Numbered from the stretch's first letter, positions 53,610 to 63,052 are shown. The stretch: DNA of 64,000 bases from Embleya sp045207655 (GCF_045207655.1 NZ_CP108786.1:62001-126000), one strand, 5' to 3'. Notes: generated by a model not told the origin, from the sequence alone. Made by a program: numbers and translations.

Positions 53610-53827
53610 CAACACTCCCCCGAACGTCACCGGCCCCGCGTCCTCGACCCGGGCAACCAGGTGTCATGCTGGCGCACGGCACGGACACCACGAGCACAAA
53701 CGATCCGGCGGCGCACCGGCCCCCGGTCTCTGCCCCTCGGACTCGAAACCTCGCGTGGCGGACGGGGCCTGCGTGGCCGGCGGTGAGTGCCTCCACAGTC
53801 GAGGTTGACGAAGTCGGCCGGCCGGGG

Positions 53828-54175
53828 CTACTTCTGCCCGTGGGCGAGTCGGTCGAGGCTGCGAACCAAGGACTCCAGGATCTGTATGTACCGGACATAT
53901 TCCTGGGCCAGTCGGACGTCCTGTTCCGATTGCGGACGAACGGCATTCGCGGCTCGGCGTAGAGACTCGACCTCGGCGAGCAGGTGAGGCAGGTCCGGCA
54001 CTTCCTCGGCTTGCATGTGGCCGCCATGGACTTGGGACGCGTATCCCGCGACGTGAGTGTCGAGGCCGAGAAGGAGTGATCCCACCTCCCGTAGCGCTTC
54101 CAGCCTTGCGCGACTCGGATACGGCGTGGCCGCAAGCTCGGTGAACAGACTCCTGAACTCTTGCATGTCGGTCAT
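53828..54175 (-). CDS. Small helical hypothetical protein
   Basis: A 115-residue helical protein, MTDMQEFRSLFTELAATPYP to LVRSLDRLAHGQK. The second half has a coiled-coil rhythm (LLAEVESLRRAANAVRPQSE, VRYIQILESLVRSLDRL). No SD is clear, and the second Met (54166) is an alternative start. It is divergent from the ligase fragment. No function assigned. Confidence 0.55.
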   Translation of the reverse strand: MTDMQEFRSLFTELAATPYPSRARLEALREVGSLLLGLDTHVAGYASQVHGGHMQAEEVPDLPHLLAEVESLRRAANAVRPQSEQDVRLAQEYVRYIQILESLVRSLDRLAHGQK

Positions 54176-54329
54176 ATCGGGTCGCAATCTTTCGGTCGGG
54201 GTGACGTTCTGCGCGGACGACGACAGGCGGGCCGAGCGGGTCGATCCGGACCCGGAGTCCGCGTCCGAGAGAGCGGAAGGACACGCCCCGCGTCGGCGGG
54301 TGTCGGTGCCCCCGGCCATGATCGTCCAC

Positions 54330-54391
54330 ATGACCGACACCCCGGCGCCGGCCGCCGCTCTCGCCGACCTCGACGCCTACGCCCAGGCCGT
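54330..54391 (+). pseudogene. ligA: NAD-dependent DNA ligase, 5' fragment (interrupted)
   Basis: ATG at 54330 opens MTDTPAPAAALADLDAYAQA, then V, after which the reading enters the inserted element (SII, stop at 54402). The gene continues in frame at 61010 as ETVATAARAYYGGADSALDD. Joining the two gives a normal LigA N-terminus (adenylation subdomain Ia). An in-frame ATG four codons earlier exists. The fragment alone has no function. Confidence 0.85.
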
Positions 54392-54414
54392 TTCGATTAT
54401 CTAGGGTTGTCAAG
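54390..54414 (+). repeat. Left terminal inverted repeat of the Tn554-like element
   Basis: Starts GTTTCGATTATCTAGGGTTG; 13 bases are identical to the inverted right end, then about 7 of the next 12 match. Confidence 0.8.
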
Positions 54415-54546
54415 CCTTTCCGCAGATGAAGGCTCTGTAGCCTTCAAGTCACATTAGGCAAGTAGTTGGCTCTGTTCACGAGTTGCGGTTCTGGCTCAGG
54501 TTTTGTGGCAACATGCTCTGGGTGACGATGGCGGCTGCCCGGCTCG

Positions 54547-55041
54547 TCAGACTGCGCGGAGGAAACGGCTGGCTGCGGACACGATGTCTGTCTTCAGCGG
54601 CTGTTGCCCGGCGGGTGGGTCCTCGTTTGCGGTGGCGGCCTGGGCCAGTGTGACGATGGGTTGCAGGGCTTGCGGGTAGCCGAGTTCGGCGGCTGCTTCG
54701 AGCCAGATCAGCGTGGCACCGTCGAGGGGGTCGAGGTTTCCGGCGAGGATTTCGCGGGACCACCATCGCGCTGCCGTCCAGCGGGCGTCCTCGAGGTCGT
54801 CCTCGGCGAGAGGCAGGAGGCTCAGCTCTTCCAGTGCCTGAGCGAACAGCTCTCGCGCCGCGTGATGTTCGCGGTGCCCAAGCCCGGCCAACTGCGCGAG
54901 TGAAGGGGATTCGACACCAGCCAGGAGAGCGTCCAACCCCAGTAGAACAAGCCGTTCGTCCGACGGCCGCTGCCAGGCCGCATCCTGTGCCACGTCAGCA
55001 GCGGCGAGACGCAACAGGCTGACCACCACGTGCTCGTCCAC
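54547..55041 (-). CDS. Hypothetical cargo protein
   Basis: A 164-residue helical protein from a GTG with AGGGGA six bases upstream. It reads DEHVVVSLLRLAAADVAQDA and includes ATLIWLEAAAELGYPQALQP, which recalls a Sel1/TPR unit. It lies 39 bases downstream of the DUF4259 gene and is probably co-transcribed. Function unknown; perhaps the partner of the DUF4259 protein. Confidence 0.65.
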   Translation of the reverse strand: MDEHVVVSLLRLAAADVAQDAAWQRPSDERLVLLGLDALLAGVESPSLAQLAGLGHREHHAARELFAQALEELSLLPLAEDDLEDARWTAARWWSREILAGNLDPLDGATLIWLEAAAELGYPQALQPIVTLAQAATANEDPPAGQQPLKTDIVSAASRFLRAV

Positions 55042-55080
55042 GGTGTCCCCTTTTGTGATCGGTAGTGCTGTGTTGTGGGT

Positions 55081-55518
55081 TCAGACTTCGAAGAGCGGTT
55101 CCTCCAGCCGTTCCGGCTCCGGGTCCAGGACGGCGCGCAGGCGACGAACACTGTCGCGCCAGGCCGGGCCGTGGGCCGTGTCGTCCCAGAGTTCGGCGAG
55201 CTCGGAGTTCTCCGCAACGACTCGGTCGAGTGCGGCGACGGCCAACGACCGAAGGTCATCGGGGAGGGTCGGAACGGGTTCGTCAGGTCCGTAGCTCGTG
55301 CAGACGGGTTCGCCACCTGGGCACTGTGCCGCCACGAGTGCCGCGGCGGCGACCGCCTCGTCCCCTTCCGCGCCTTCCAGGTAGTCCTGGGCCTGGACGG
55401 CTTGCATGAGCGCTGAACGCACCACGCCCACGCGCTGGTCGTGGGGTGTTTCGTCAAGGGTGCCGGCGAAGTCCGCAGCCATGTCGTTGTCGAACGGGCC
55501 GATGTCCCAGGTGCCCAA
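55081..55518 (-). CDS. DUF4259 protein (cargo)
   Basis: A 145-residue protein with the DUF4259 start GTWDIGPFDNDMAADFAGTL, followed by helices with ALMQAVQAQDYLEGAEGDEA and ALDRVVAENSELAELWDD. The start is a TTG at 55518: GAGGAG lies eight bases upstream, and the family's MGTWD begins exactly there. An overlapping ATG nearby is in another frame. The role of DUF4259 is not known; members often occur beside toxin-immunity genes. Confidence 0.85.
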   Translation of the reverse strand: MGTWDIGPFDNDMAADFAGTLDETPHDQRVGVVRSALMQAVQAQDYLEGAEGDEAVAAAALVAAQCPGGEPVCTSYGPDEPVPTLPDDLRSLAVAALDRVVAENSELAELWDDTAHGPAWRDSVRRLRAVLDPEPERLEEPLFEV

Positions 55519-55861
55519 GGTCGCATCTCCTCATATCCGGGTTCGGTGTGATCATGGCACCGGGCGGCGACATGGCTGTCACGGGGCAGACGGCACGCGC
55601 GGGAGCTCGAAGCCCGCTCGTCCGAACATCTGGCGTTCAGGCCGGACGACCCAGGGTTGTGACTCGGCGTGCGCGGTCCACAGAACTTGAGCCAGGACCC
55701 AAACTCGTGCCACAAGTAGTCGTGGTTCGACACGGCAGCTCGCAATCCAGCTCTGCGCAGTCGGTCCGAAGGCTCATCAGCAACCCTGCGTTCACGTTGG
55801 AGTCCGAAGCCGAGGAACTCGTCCGACAGCCTGGCTGATGGGCCGGCCTCCCGTGGTACGG
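55519..55861. other. Gap inside the transposon
   Basis: About 340 bases between two same-strand cargo genes. Probably holds the promoter of the DUF4259 gene. No coding frame is supported. Confidence 0.4.
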
Positions 55862-56515
55862 CTATTCGGGTTTGCGGGCCAAGAGGTAGGCATGCGGTCT
55901 TTTCGCCCTGTTGCCGGGTTCCTGCCGCAGTCGTGCCGTGACGATGAGGTCAGCTTGGCCCAGCAGCTCGGCGATGCGGTCGAGCGACAGGAAGTAGGAC
56001 TCGTAGGACACCGGATGACCGCCGTATGCCTGTGTGTGACGCAGGTGCTCGTCGTCCCCGATGTGGCCGCCCAGCATCAGATAGCCACCGGGCGCCAGCG
56101 TGCGGTGAAACTCGGTGAACACCACCGGCAAATGCTCCGGCGGGGTGTGGTGCGTGGAGAAGAAGGCCAGGATGCCGCCGAGTTCGTCGTCCGGGAGGTC
56201 CAGTGCGGTCATCGAGCCCACGTCGAATCGCAGGCTCGGATAGGCATGTCGGGCCAGCCCGATCATCTTCGGTGACAGGTCGATACCGAACGCGGACAAC
56301 CCCAGCTCGGCCAGATACGCGGTGACCCTGCCGGGTCCGCGCCCCAGATCCGCGACCGGTCCGAGGCTGGCCTTCTGCACGAGTTCGGCAAACGCGGCGA
56401 GCATCGCGCGTGACAAAGGATCCAGCTGGGCCGGGGCCAGGACCCGTGTGACGTAGGCGGCTGCGACGGTGTCGTACGACTCCCGGACAGCGGCCAGGTG
56501 GGAGAGTTCGGTCAT
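55862..56515 (-). CDS. SAM-dependent methyltransferase (cargo)
   Basis: A 217-residue class I methyltransferase. Motif I is VADLGRGPGRVTAYL (usually DLGCGPG; the Cys is Arg here), motif II GIDLSPKMIGLAR, motif III-like ALDLPDDELGGILAFFSTHH, and the C-terminal strand PGGYLMLGGH. It methylates a small molecule, not identified. It lies between tnpC and the DUF4259 gene in the same orientation and is carried by the transposon; methyltransferases are common cargo because some modify antibiotics or ribosomes, but nothing here proves that. Confidence 0.8.
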   Translation of the reverse strand: MTELSHLAAVRESYDTVAAAYVTRVLAPAQLDPLSRAMLAAFAELVQKASLGPVADLGRGPGRVTAYLAELGLSAFGIDLSPKMIGLARHAYPSLRFDVGSMTALDLPDDELGGILAFFSTHHTPPEHLPVVFTEFHRTLAPGGYLMLGGHIGDDEHLRHTQAYGGHPVSYESYFLSLDRIAELLGQADLIVTARLRQEPGNRAKRPHAYLLARKPE

Positions 56516-56646
56516 CGGGCGACCCTAGATGAGGCCACTGACGGAACGGTCGACGCGCAAGGTCACACCGAGATGCGAGCCTGCCGCCTCAAGGCGGTGC
56601 CCACCGCCCAGGAACTCGACCAGCGGGTCGCCGCACTGACCTGATC

Positions 56647-57228
56647 TCAGTGAACCTCGTCTTGTGGGGCATTCTGGCCACGGATCATGTTCCGGAGAGC
56701 TGTCCGGGACGAAATCAGGTCGTCCTGAGCCTCCTCCAGCACGTGCTTGAGCGCGTTCCGCTCGCTGGTCAGAGCCTTGATGGTCTCGTCCCGTACCTCG
56801 ATCTGTGTGATCAACTCCCGGATGCGGGCCACGAGTTCGGCAGAGCCGGCCTGGTCGACCTGCCGGCCCAGGCTGCGTTGAACGGCGGCCTTGAGGGCGT
56901 CGCGTTCGGCCCGGACCGCTCGCAGCTCGGCCCGGATCAGTTCGAAATCCGTGGCCACGCTCGCAGCGCTTGCGACCGCACCCTCCTTGGCCTTTCTGGA
57001 CTCGCCTTTGGCTTGGCTTTTGCGGGCCTCCTCGATGTGCTCACGTACTCCCTCGGCATATACCAGCCAGTTCGACACTCCCGCGATCCTCGCCACCGCA
57101 AGGAAGCTGATCGGCTCTCCGCTCGCCTTCATCTGGTCCACGACCGCGATCACACGCGCACGCTTCTCGCGGCTGGCCTTCTGGCGGGCTTCCCGGAGAA
57201 CCTGCGCGGGAGTCCGAGGCTCGGTCAC
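56647..57228 (-). CDS. tnpC: Tn554-type TnpC accessory protein (DUF6262-like)
   Basis: A 193-residue helical protein starting TEPRTPAQVLREARQKASRE, then ISFLAVARIAGVSNWLVYAE (a helix-turn-helix-like segment found in these proteins), then a long coiled coil (ELIRAELRAVRAERDALKAA, LVARIRELITQIEVRDETIK). In Tn554, TnpC affects the orientation and efficiency of insertion. The GTG start overlaps the TGA of tnpB (GTGA), giving a coupled tnpA-tnpB-tnpC operon. Confidence 0.85.
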   Translation of the reverse strand: MTEPRTPAQVLREARQKASREKRARVIAVVDQMKASGEPISFLAVARIAGVSNWLVYAEGVREHIEEARKSQAKGESRKAKEGAVASAASVATDFELIRAELRAVRAERDALKAAVQRSLGRQVDQAGSAELVARIRELITQIEVRDETIKALTSERNALKHVLEEAQDDLISSRTALRNMIRGQNAPQDEVH

Positions 57229-59747
57229 GGCCGGTCCCCGTCGCGCCGGGAGACGACCGGCATGGGCAAGGCAACGGCGCGGGAGGCAGAGGCCGCGCGG
57301 AGCTTGCGCAGGATCCGGCTGGCCTCTTCCACCTCTGCGCGCTCTTCATCGGTCATGCGCTCCAGTTTGGCCCGCATCTTGACGATCACCGACTGGTAGT
57401 CGGCGATCTCGCCCGCCATGCCGGTGATGGTGTAGTCGGCGGCTCCCATCGCCATGGCCAGCTCACGGTTGGCCTTCAGTGTGCGGAGATGGTCCTGGAT
57501 GGCGGGCAGGTGGGACGGATCAGGGCGGAAGGACGGGCAGCCGGAGCACTGGTAGCGGATCGGGCAGGCGTGACCTCCCGCCTTGACGTTGGATGGCTCG
57601 ATGCAGTTGCCGTACTGAACAGCCACCGACCCGATCGCGTATGAGGTGGCCGACGCGATGGGCTTCGGGTCGCCGTGGCGGTCTGTGGTGAGCTGGCGCA
57701 AGGTGTTCATGGCTGCCCGCTTCATCCTGTTGCCGACCCGGTAGTAGGCACCCGTGGTCTTTGGAGATCGGTGATCCATCAAATCCTGCAGGACGTGCAG
57801 CGGGACTCCCGCGTCCGCGTAACGCTGGCAGAAGGTGTGCCGGAATGCGTAGGGATAGATCTTGGAGCGGTCGAACGGCACGAAGTTGGCGTCGGGACCG
57901 AGCTCGTCCGAGTCCAGCACCGGAATGCCGTCCGCCCAGGTCCGCAACGTCCGCCACAGGTCGCCTGTAGTCATGTGCTTCGTGCGGGCGGTCTTTCCAG
58001 GAAAGAGGAACTCGGCGCTGGTCTCGGTGATCTCCAAGGTCGCTCGGACCTTCAGCCACGCCTTGATGGCATCGGCGGTCTCGGACGGAATGGGCAGACG
58101 CCGCCGCAGCCGACGTCCCTTGTGGTTGTCCCAGATCAGCTGGTATTCGCCTTCGTCGAATTCCAGGCAGTCCAACGCGAGGCCAGACAGCTCCAGTGGC
58201 CTGCGGCCGGTGTCCCGCAGCACGACGTAGGCCGTCTCGAACATCACCTTCACCGCTTCGGCTGGCATCGTCCCGTAGGGGACGTCGCCGAGAAGGTGCA
58301 CATGCTCGTCCAACTGCCGGATGACCGTGTCCGGCAGGCTCTTGCCGATCTCGTCCTCGTTGTCCTCCAGCGCCTTGATCGAGTGTCCCTTGTGACGGCT
58401 GAACCTGGGGGACAGCTCGCCCAGTACCCCGTCGAGCCGCCCGAACTCCAGGAGTTGGAAGAAGCTGTTCAATAGTCCCTGCTGCTGTCGCGGGCGGTAG
58501 GGCTTGCCATTGTGCCCCTTGGCCCGCTTGAAGCCGTCGACCACGGCGGACACGTCCGAGTAGCCCAGCGCCCTGGGGTCCAGGCCCCCACCGGGCACCA
58601 GGTCCAGCGCCTCGGAGGTGATCACGGCGGCGCGGTGGGCGTCGTGGAGCCGCGCCGAAGTGGGACTGGCGACCCGACCGTAGTGCATGACCAGGTCGCG
58701 GAGCCACGGCTGTCGGATCTCGCTGAAGTCGAGGAAGGACGCGTGACGGGGGCGATCGGTGACCGTCCGGAGAGAGGGGATCCGCTGGCCGATGACACGA
58801 AGGTCCCAGACGAGCTTGCGGGTGGGATCGATCCCCCGAAAGTTGTCGAGCGCCACCGAGAGGTGCCACTGGACCTGCCGCAGAATGGACGCGCAGCCGA
58901 TGTCACGCATCTTCGCGTAGTCGGGGAACTGCGTCCCGGCGAAGGCGATCGACTCCAGCCCGGTCAGCCGTTTCACGCACGCCTTGACGTCTTTCGGCGG
59001 GATCGTTTGCCCCAATGCGTCACGCGCCTGCAGGACGAAGAGCATCTCCAGGCGCCCCACGTCGCTCAAGGGCCCGAGGGAGAACCTGGCCATGTCCAGC
59101 AGCGGAACCTCCCCTCGCAGCCAGACAGCGAGATCGTCCGGACCGCAGGCGTCGCTCCGGCCCTCGGACTCGCGGCGACGGCGCTCGGTCTTCCACCGCC
59201 GGTAGTGGGCATTGCACAGTCCCAGCGACGACTGCCGTTCCTTGCTGCAGCCCAGAACGGGGCACTCACCGAACGGAGGACAGGGCCTCTGCGCCGGGAT
59301 CCAGACGGACAGGTCCAGCTGCGGTTGGTGTACTCGTTCCCTGAACCAGCGCATGTAGTGCGTGTTGCAGAGCCCGACGGCCTGCGTCGTGCGGGGGCAA
59401 TCCTGGATTTTGCACATCTCATAGCTGCGGAGTCGCTCCGACGCCCGGAAGGTCGCGGCGAACTCGTCGGCGCTCAGGCCGCTCTTTCGCTGTTCCCGCT
59501 CACACGTCGTGCACCACGTCGCGGCGGTGGTCGGCTTCCCGCAGCTCACGATCGAACACGCGTTGAGCCTGGTCATCGAGTTGCCGGGGTCGCCAACGAA
59601 CAGCATGTCCGTGTAGCTCCATTCGCCGGGCCGCCAGTCCGAATCGAGCTGGCCCTCGATCCACGCCGCCCACGCCGTGAGGTCGTCCGGCGAGCGAGCC
59701 CCTGCACCGTTCCCGACCTGATCTGTCGTAACCACACAGACCGTCAC
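57225..59747 (-). CDS. tnpB: Tn554-type TnpB tyrosine recombinase
   Basis: An 840-residue recombinase, longer than classic TnpB. The first 200 residues hold three cysteine/histidine units: CSIVSCGKPTTAATWCTTC, CKIQDCPRTTQAVGLCNTH and CPVLGCSKERQSSLGLCNAH, like small zinc fingers. The catalytic domain is C-terminal: TGRRPLELSGL (Arg), FRHTFCQRYADAG (His/Arg), and LMDHRSPKTTGAYYR (His and the nucleophile Tyr). A zinc-type tail follows (GNCIEPSNVKAGGHACPIRY, QCSGCPSFRPD). GTG start, overlapping tnpA's stop (GTGA). Confidence 0.9.
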   Translation of the reverse strand: MTVCVVTTDQVGNGAGARSPDDLTAWAAWIEGQLDSDWRPGEWSYTDMLFVGDPGNSMTRLNACSIVSCGKPTTAATWCTTCEREQRKSGLSADEFAATFRASERLRSYEMCKIQDCPRTTQAVGLCNTHYMRWFRERVHQPQLDLSVWIPAQRPCPPFGECPVLGCSKERQSSLGLCNAHYRRWKTERRRRESEGRSDACGPDDLAVWLRGEVPLLDMARFSLGPLSDVGRLEMLFVLQARDALGQTIPPKDVKACVKRLTGLESIAFAGTQFPDYAKMRDIGCASILRQVQWHLSVALDNFRGIDPTRKLVWDLRVIGQRIPSLRTVTDRPRHASFLDFSEIRQPWLRDLVMHYGRVASPTSARLHDAHRAAVITSEALDLVPGGGLDPRALGYSDVSAVVDGFKRAKGHNGKPYRPRQQQGLLNSFFQLLEFGRLDGVLGELSPRFSRHKGHSIKALEDNEDEIGKSLPDTVIRQLDEHVHLLGDVPYGTMPAEAVKVMFETAYVVLRDTGRRPLELSGLALDCLEFDEGEYQLIWDNHKGRRLRRRLPIPSETADAIKAWLKVRATLEITETSAEFLFPGKTARTKHMTTGDLWRTLRTWADGIPVLDSDELGPDANFVPFDRSKIYPYAFRHTFCQRYADAGVPLHVLQDLMDHRSPKTTGAYYRVGNRMKRAAMNTLRQLTTDRHGDPKPIASATSYAIGSVAVQYGNCIEPSNVKAGGHACPIRYQCSGCPSFRPDPSHLPAIQDHLRTLKANRELAMAMGAADYTITGMAGEIADYQSVIVKMRAKLERMTDEERAEVEEASRILRKLRAASASRAVALPMPVVSRRDGDRP

Positions 59748-60922
59748 CGGCGCCGCTCCCTGATCTTGGACACGAGCCGCACGGCCTCGCGTTTCTCCTG
59801 GTCACTGGCATGGAGATAGGGCTCCATCGATTGGGGAGAGACGTGGCCCATCAAGTCCTGGATCACGTGGCGCGGCCGCCCCTCACGGACCCAGCGAGTC
59901 GCCGCCGAATGCCGGAGCATGTGCGGGCGGGCGGGGAACCCGGCCTTCTTCGCCAGGCGGGTGAACAGCTCGTAGGTGCTGGGATACTTCATCGGATCGC
60001 CGAGCGGCTGCTTGAACAAGTTGACGAAGACCATGTCGCAGTCCGCCGCCTCGGCGACCGTGTCGCGCTCCCACTGGTAGTCCGCGTAGAACCGGGCGAC
60101 TTCCTCGTCCACGGGCACCCACCGCGGCTGGCGGGCCTTGGCCAAGGCCCCGTTGGCATTCTGGCGCCGCCGGATGTGGACGTGCGGGCCCGCCACCCGG
60201 CAGCCCAGCGACATCGAGTTCGCAAGCAAGTGCATGTCCTCTCGACGCAGCCCCAGGGCTTCGCCGATGCGTATGCCGGTCACCGCCAACAGCACGATCA
60301 GGAACCGGTCGCGTGCCCGGGTCGTGCAGTCGAGCAGACGGCTGATCTCGCCGTCCGTCAGGTACTCGAAGCCCGGCACCGACACCTTGAAGCGGATGGT
60401 CTTCACGTTGAGGGTGGCGAACTGTCCTTCCTCGCCGACGTCGTACCCCCTGGGCAGGAAGCGCAGTTGCTTGGGCTGCGACAGGAGCGCCACCAAGTCA
60501 GGCGACACGCGGCCCATCAACGAACAGAAGCGAAGGAACTGGCAGACGGTCGTCAGGATGGCGTTCGCCGTGCTCTTCGAGCGGTGACGTGGCTCTGCCG
60601 AAGGACGACGGCCCTTCCCGGGCAATGGCTCAGCCGCCAACCAGTTCAGGAACGCTCCGAGTTGACGCATCGTCGGGGCACCCCAGGCGATCCCGTGCTC
60701 CTCGCAGTACGAGAGATACAGGGCAACACGACCGGCGTAGGTGCGCTCGGTGTTCACCGACGCGTCTTCCTGGCCGCGGAGCGAGGCCAGAAAGTCGGAC
60801 GCGTCCTCGTGGAGCAGGTACTGCCGGTCCACGACCACCCACACGGGCGAACCGTCGGCGGGGGACACGGCCTTCTCCGGACGGTAGGCCTGTGGGAGCG
60901 GCCGGTCTTCGTTCAATGTCAC
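59744..60922 (-). CDS. tnpA: Tn554-type TnpA tyrosine recombinase
   Basis: A 392-residue tyrosine recombinase. The N-terminal SAM-like DNA-binding part (RTYAGRVALYLSYCEEHGIA) is followed by the catalytic domain: TGIRIGEALGL (Arg), HMLRHSAATRWVREG (His-x-x-x-x-x-Arg region), LMGHVSPQSMEPYLH (His and Tyr). Together with TnpB it cuts and joins the element's ends. The GTG start lies close to the right end of the element, with GTAGGG six bases upstream; its promoter must lie within the last 80 bases of the transposon. Confidence 0.92.
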   Translation of the reverse strand: MTLNEDRPLPQAYRPEKAVSPADGSPVWVVVDRQYLLHEDASDFLASLRGQEDASVNTERTYAGRVALYLSYCEEHGIAWGAPTMRQLGAFLNWLAAEPLPGKGRRPSAEPRHRSKSTANAILTTVCQFLRFCSLMGRVSPDLVALLSQPKQLRFLPRGYDVGEEGQFATLNVKTIRFKVSVPGFEYLTDGEISRLLDCTTRARDRFLIVLLAVTGIRIGEALGLRREDMHLLANSMSLGCRVAGPHVHIRRRQNANGALAKARQPRWVPVDEEVARFYADYQWERDTVAEAADCDMVFVNLFKQPLGDPMKYPSTYELFTRLAKKAGFPARPHMLRHSAATRWVREGRPRHVIQDLMGHVSPQSMEPYLHASDQEKREAVRLVSKIRERRR

Positions 60923-60989
60923 TCAAACCCTACTGATATCTGTAAGGCACATGAGACGAGAGCATACGTAACTCACGTGCCAGAAGCCT

Positions 60990-61014
60990 TTGGATAGCCC
61001 AAGATAATCGAAAC
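60990..61014 (-). repeat. Right terminal inverted repeat of the Tn554-like element
   Basis: Read inward from 61014: GTTTCGATTATCTTGGGCTA. Thirteen bases match the left end exactly. Confidence 0.8.
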
Positions 61015-63052
61015 CGTTGCCACCGCTGCGCGGGCGTACTACGGCGGCGCGGACTCCGCGCTCGACGACGACGTGTACGACGCCCTGGTGCGCGGCATCG
61101 AGGAGTACGAGCGCGAGCACCCCGACCACGTGCTCGCCGAGTCCCCCGTCGGGAAGGTGGCCGCCGGGGCGATCGCGCCCGGGGACGTCCCCCACTCGGT
61201 GCCGATGCTCAGCATCGCGAACGTGTTCGACCCGGAGGGGCTCCTCGCCTGGGGCGCGTCGCTGGAGCGGCGACTGGGCCGGCCGGTCGACGGGTTCACC
61301 GTGGAACCGAAGATGGACGGTCTCGCGGTCGCGGCCCACTACCGCGAGGGTCGGCTGGAGCAGTTGGTCACGCGGGGCGACGGGATCGCCGGGGAGGACG
61401 TGTCGCACGCGATCGGCACCGTGCGGGGTCTGCCGGAGCGGTTGGCCGAGCCGGTGTCGATCGAGGTCCGCGGGGAGATCCTGCTGACCGGCGAACAGTT
61501 CGAGCGGGCCAACGAGATACGCGTGGAGAACGGCGCGACCGTCTTCTCCAACCCCCGCAGCGGCGCCGCCGGCACGCTGCGGGCCAAGGACCGGCCGTAC
61601 ACGATCCCCACGACGTTCTACGGCTACGTCGGCATGCCCGTGGCCGACGACGACGGCTCCTTCGCCGCCTTCCTGCGCGAGGCGCCGCACTCCGAGGTGA
61701 TGGCCGCCGTGGCGAACCTGGGGGTGAACACGACCGGTGGCACCCCCGCCGGGCTGCGGGTGTGCCCCACGTTGGTGGAGGTGCAGGAGGCCGTGGACGC
61801 GATCGCGGCCATGCGGCCGGACCTGCCGTTCGGCATCGACGGCGTGGTGATCAAGGCCGACAGTGCCGCCGACCAGGCCGACGCGGGCAACGGGACGCGC
61901 GCGCCGCGCTGGGCCATCGCGTACAAACTCGCCGCCGTGCACAAGATCACCCGGCTCGTCGGCGTCGACTGGGCCGTGGGCCGCACCGGGGTGATCGCGC
62001 CGCGGGCGATCCTGGACCCGATCGAGATCGACGGCAGCACCGTCGGCTTCGCCACCCTGCACAACCCCGCCGACATCGAACGCCGCGGACTGATGATCGG
62101 CGACCAGGTCAGCGTCTACAAGGCGGGCGACATCATCCCGCGCGTGGAGGCGCCATTGGTGCACGTGCGCACCGGGGACGAGACACCGATCGAATTCCCC
62201 GCGGTGTGCCCACAGTGCGGCGGCGGGATCGACACGTCCGAGCAGCGGTGGCGGTGCGTCCAGGGACGGGCGTGCGGGCTGCACGCCGGAATCCTGTACG
62301 CGGTCGGCCGCGACCAGCTCGACATCGAGGGCATCGGCGGCCGACTCGTCACCCAACTCGTCGACACCGGCGCCGTCGCCGATGTAGCCGACCTGTTCAC
62401 CCTCACCCGCGAACAACTCCTCACACTGGAGCGCATGGGCGACAAGAGCGCGGACAAGCTCCTCGCCGGGATCGAGCAGGCCAGGACCAGGCCGCTGAGC
62501 AGGGTGCTGTGCGCGCTGGGGATCCGGGGCACGGGGCGTTCGATGTCGCGGCGCATCGCCCGCCACTTCGCCACCATGGACGCGATCCGGGCGGCGGACG
62601 TCGTCGAGATGGCACAGGTCGAGGGCATCGGCGACGGCAAGGGCCCGGTGATCGTGGCCGAACTCGTCGACTTGGCAGAGGTGTTGGACAAGCTCGTCGC
62701 CGCCGGCGTGAACACGACCGAACCCGGCGTCACCCCCGGAGCATCGACGGCCCCGGACGCGGCGGACGACCCGGCCGCCGGGCAGGGGCCGCTGCCGTTG
62801 GCCGGCCAGGCCGTCGTCGTGACCGGTGCCATGACCGGCGTGCTCGAAGCGCTGTCCCGCAACGAGATGAACGAGTTGATCGAACGCGCCGGAGGCCGCG
62901 CCGCGTCGAGCGTCTCCGCGAAGACCACCCTCGTCGTCGCCGGGGACAAGGCCGGCTCCAAACGCGCCAAGGCCGAGACCCTGAACATCAAGATCATCAC
63001 CCCGGAGGAATTCGCGACGCTGGTGGCGCCCGTCCTGGACGACGGCGCGTAG
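61010..63052 (+). pseudogene. ligA: NAD-dependent DNA ligase, 3' fragment (interrupted by transposon)
   Basis: About 680 codons continuing the frame of 54330-54391. Subdomain Ia begins ETVATAARAYYGGADSALDD. The adenylation site is EPKMDGLAV (the Lys of KxDG carries AMP). An OB fold, a zinc finger (CPQC then CVQGRAC), helix-hairpin-helix repeats (GIGDGKGPV) and a C-terminal BRCT domain (GQAVVVTGAMTGVLEALSRN) follow, all intact. The first in-frame start after the transposon is a GTG at 61073, which would drop the YY-x7-D nicotinamide-binding residues, so any product should be inactive with NAD. As a streptomycete needs one LigA, another copy should exist elsewhere. Confidence 0.88.

Larger units (their letters stand above)
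54390..61014. mobile_element. Tn554-like transposon inserted in ligA
   Basis: An element of about 6.6 kb carrying three co-oriented recombination genes (tnpA, tnpB, tnpC, minus strand) and three cargo genes. Both ends are marked by GTTTCGATTATCT (54390-54402 and, reversed, 61002-61014), extending as an imperfect inverted repeat for about 25 bases. Removing it restores an open ligA frame, so the insertion junctions are firm. Exact excision points depend on a few shared bases. Confidence 0.88.
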
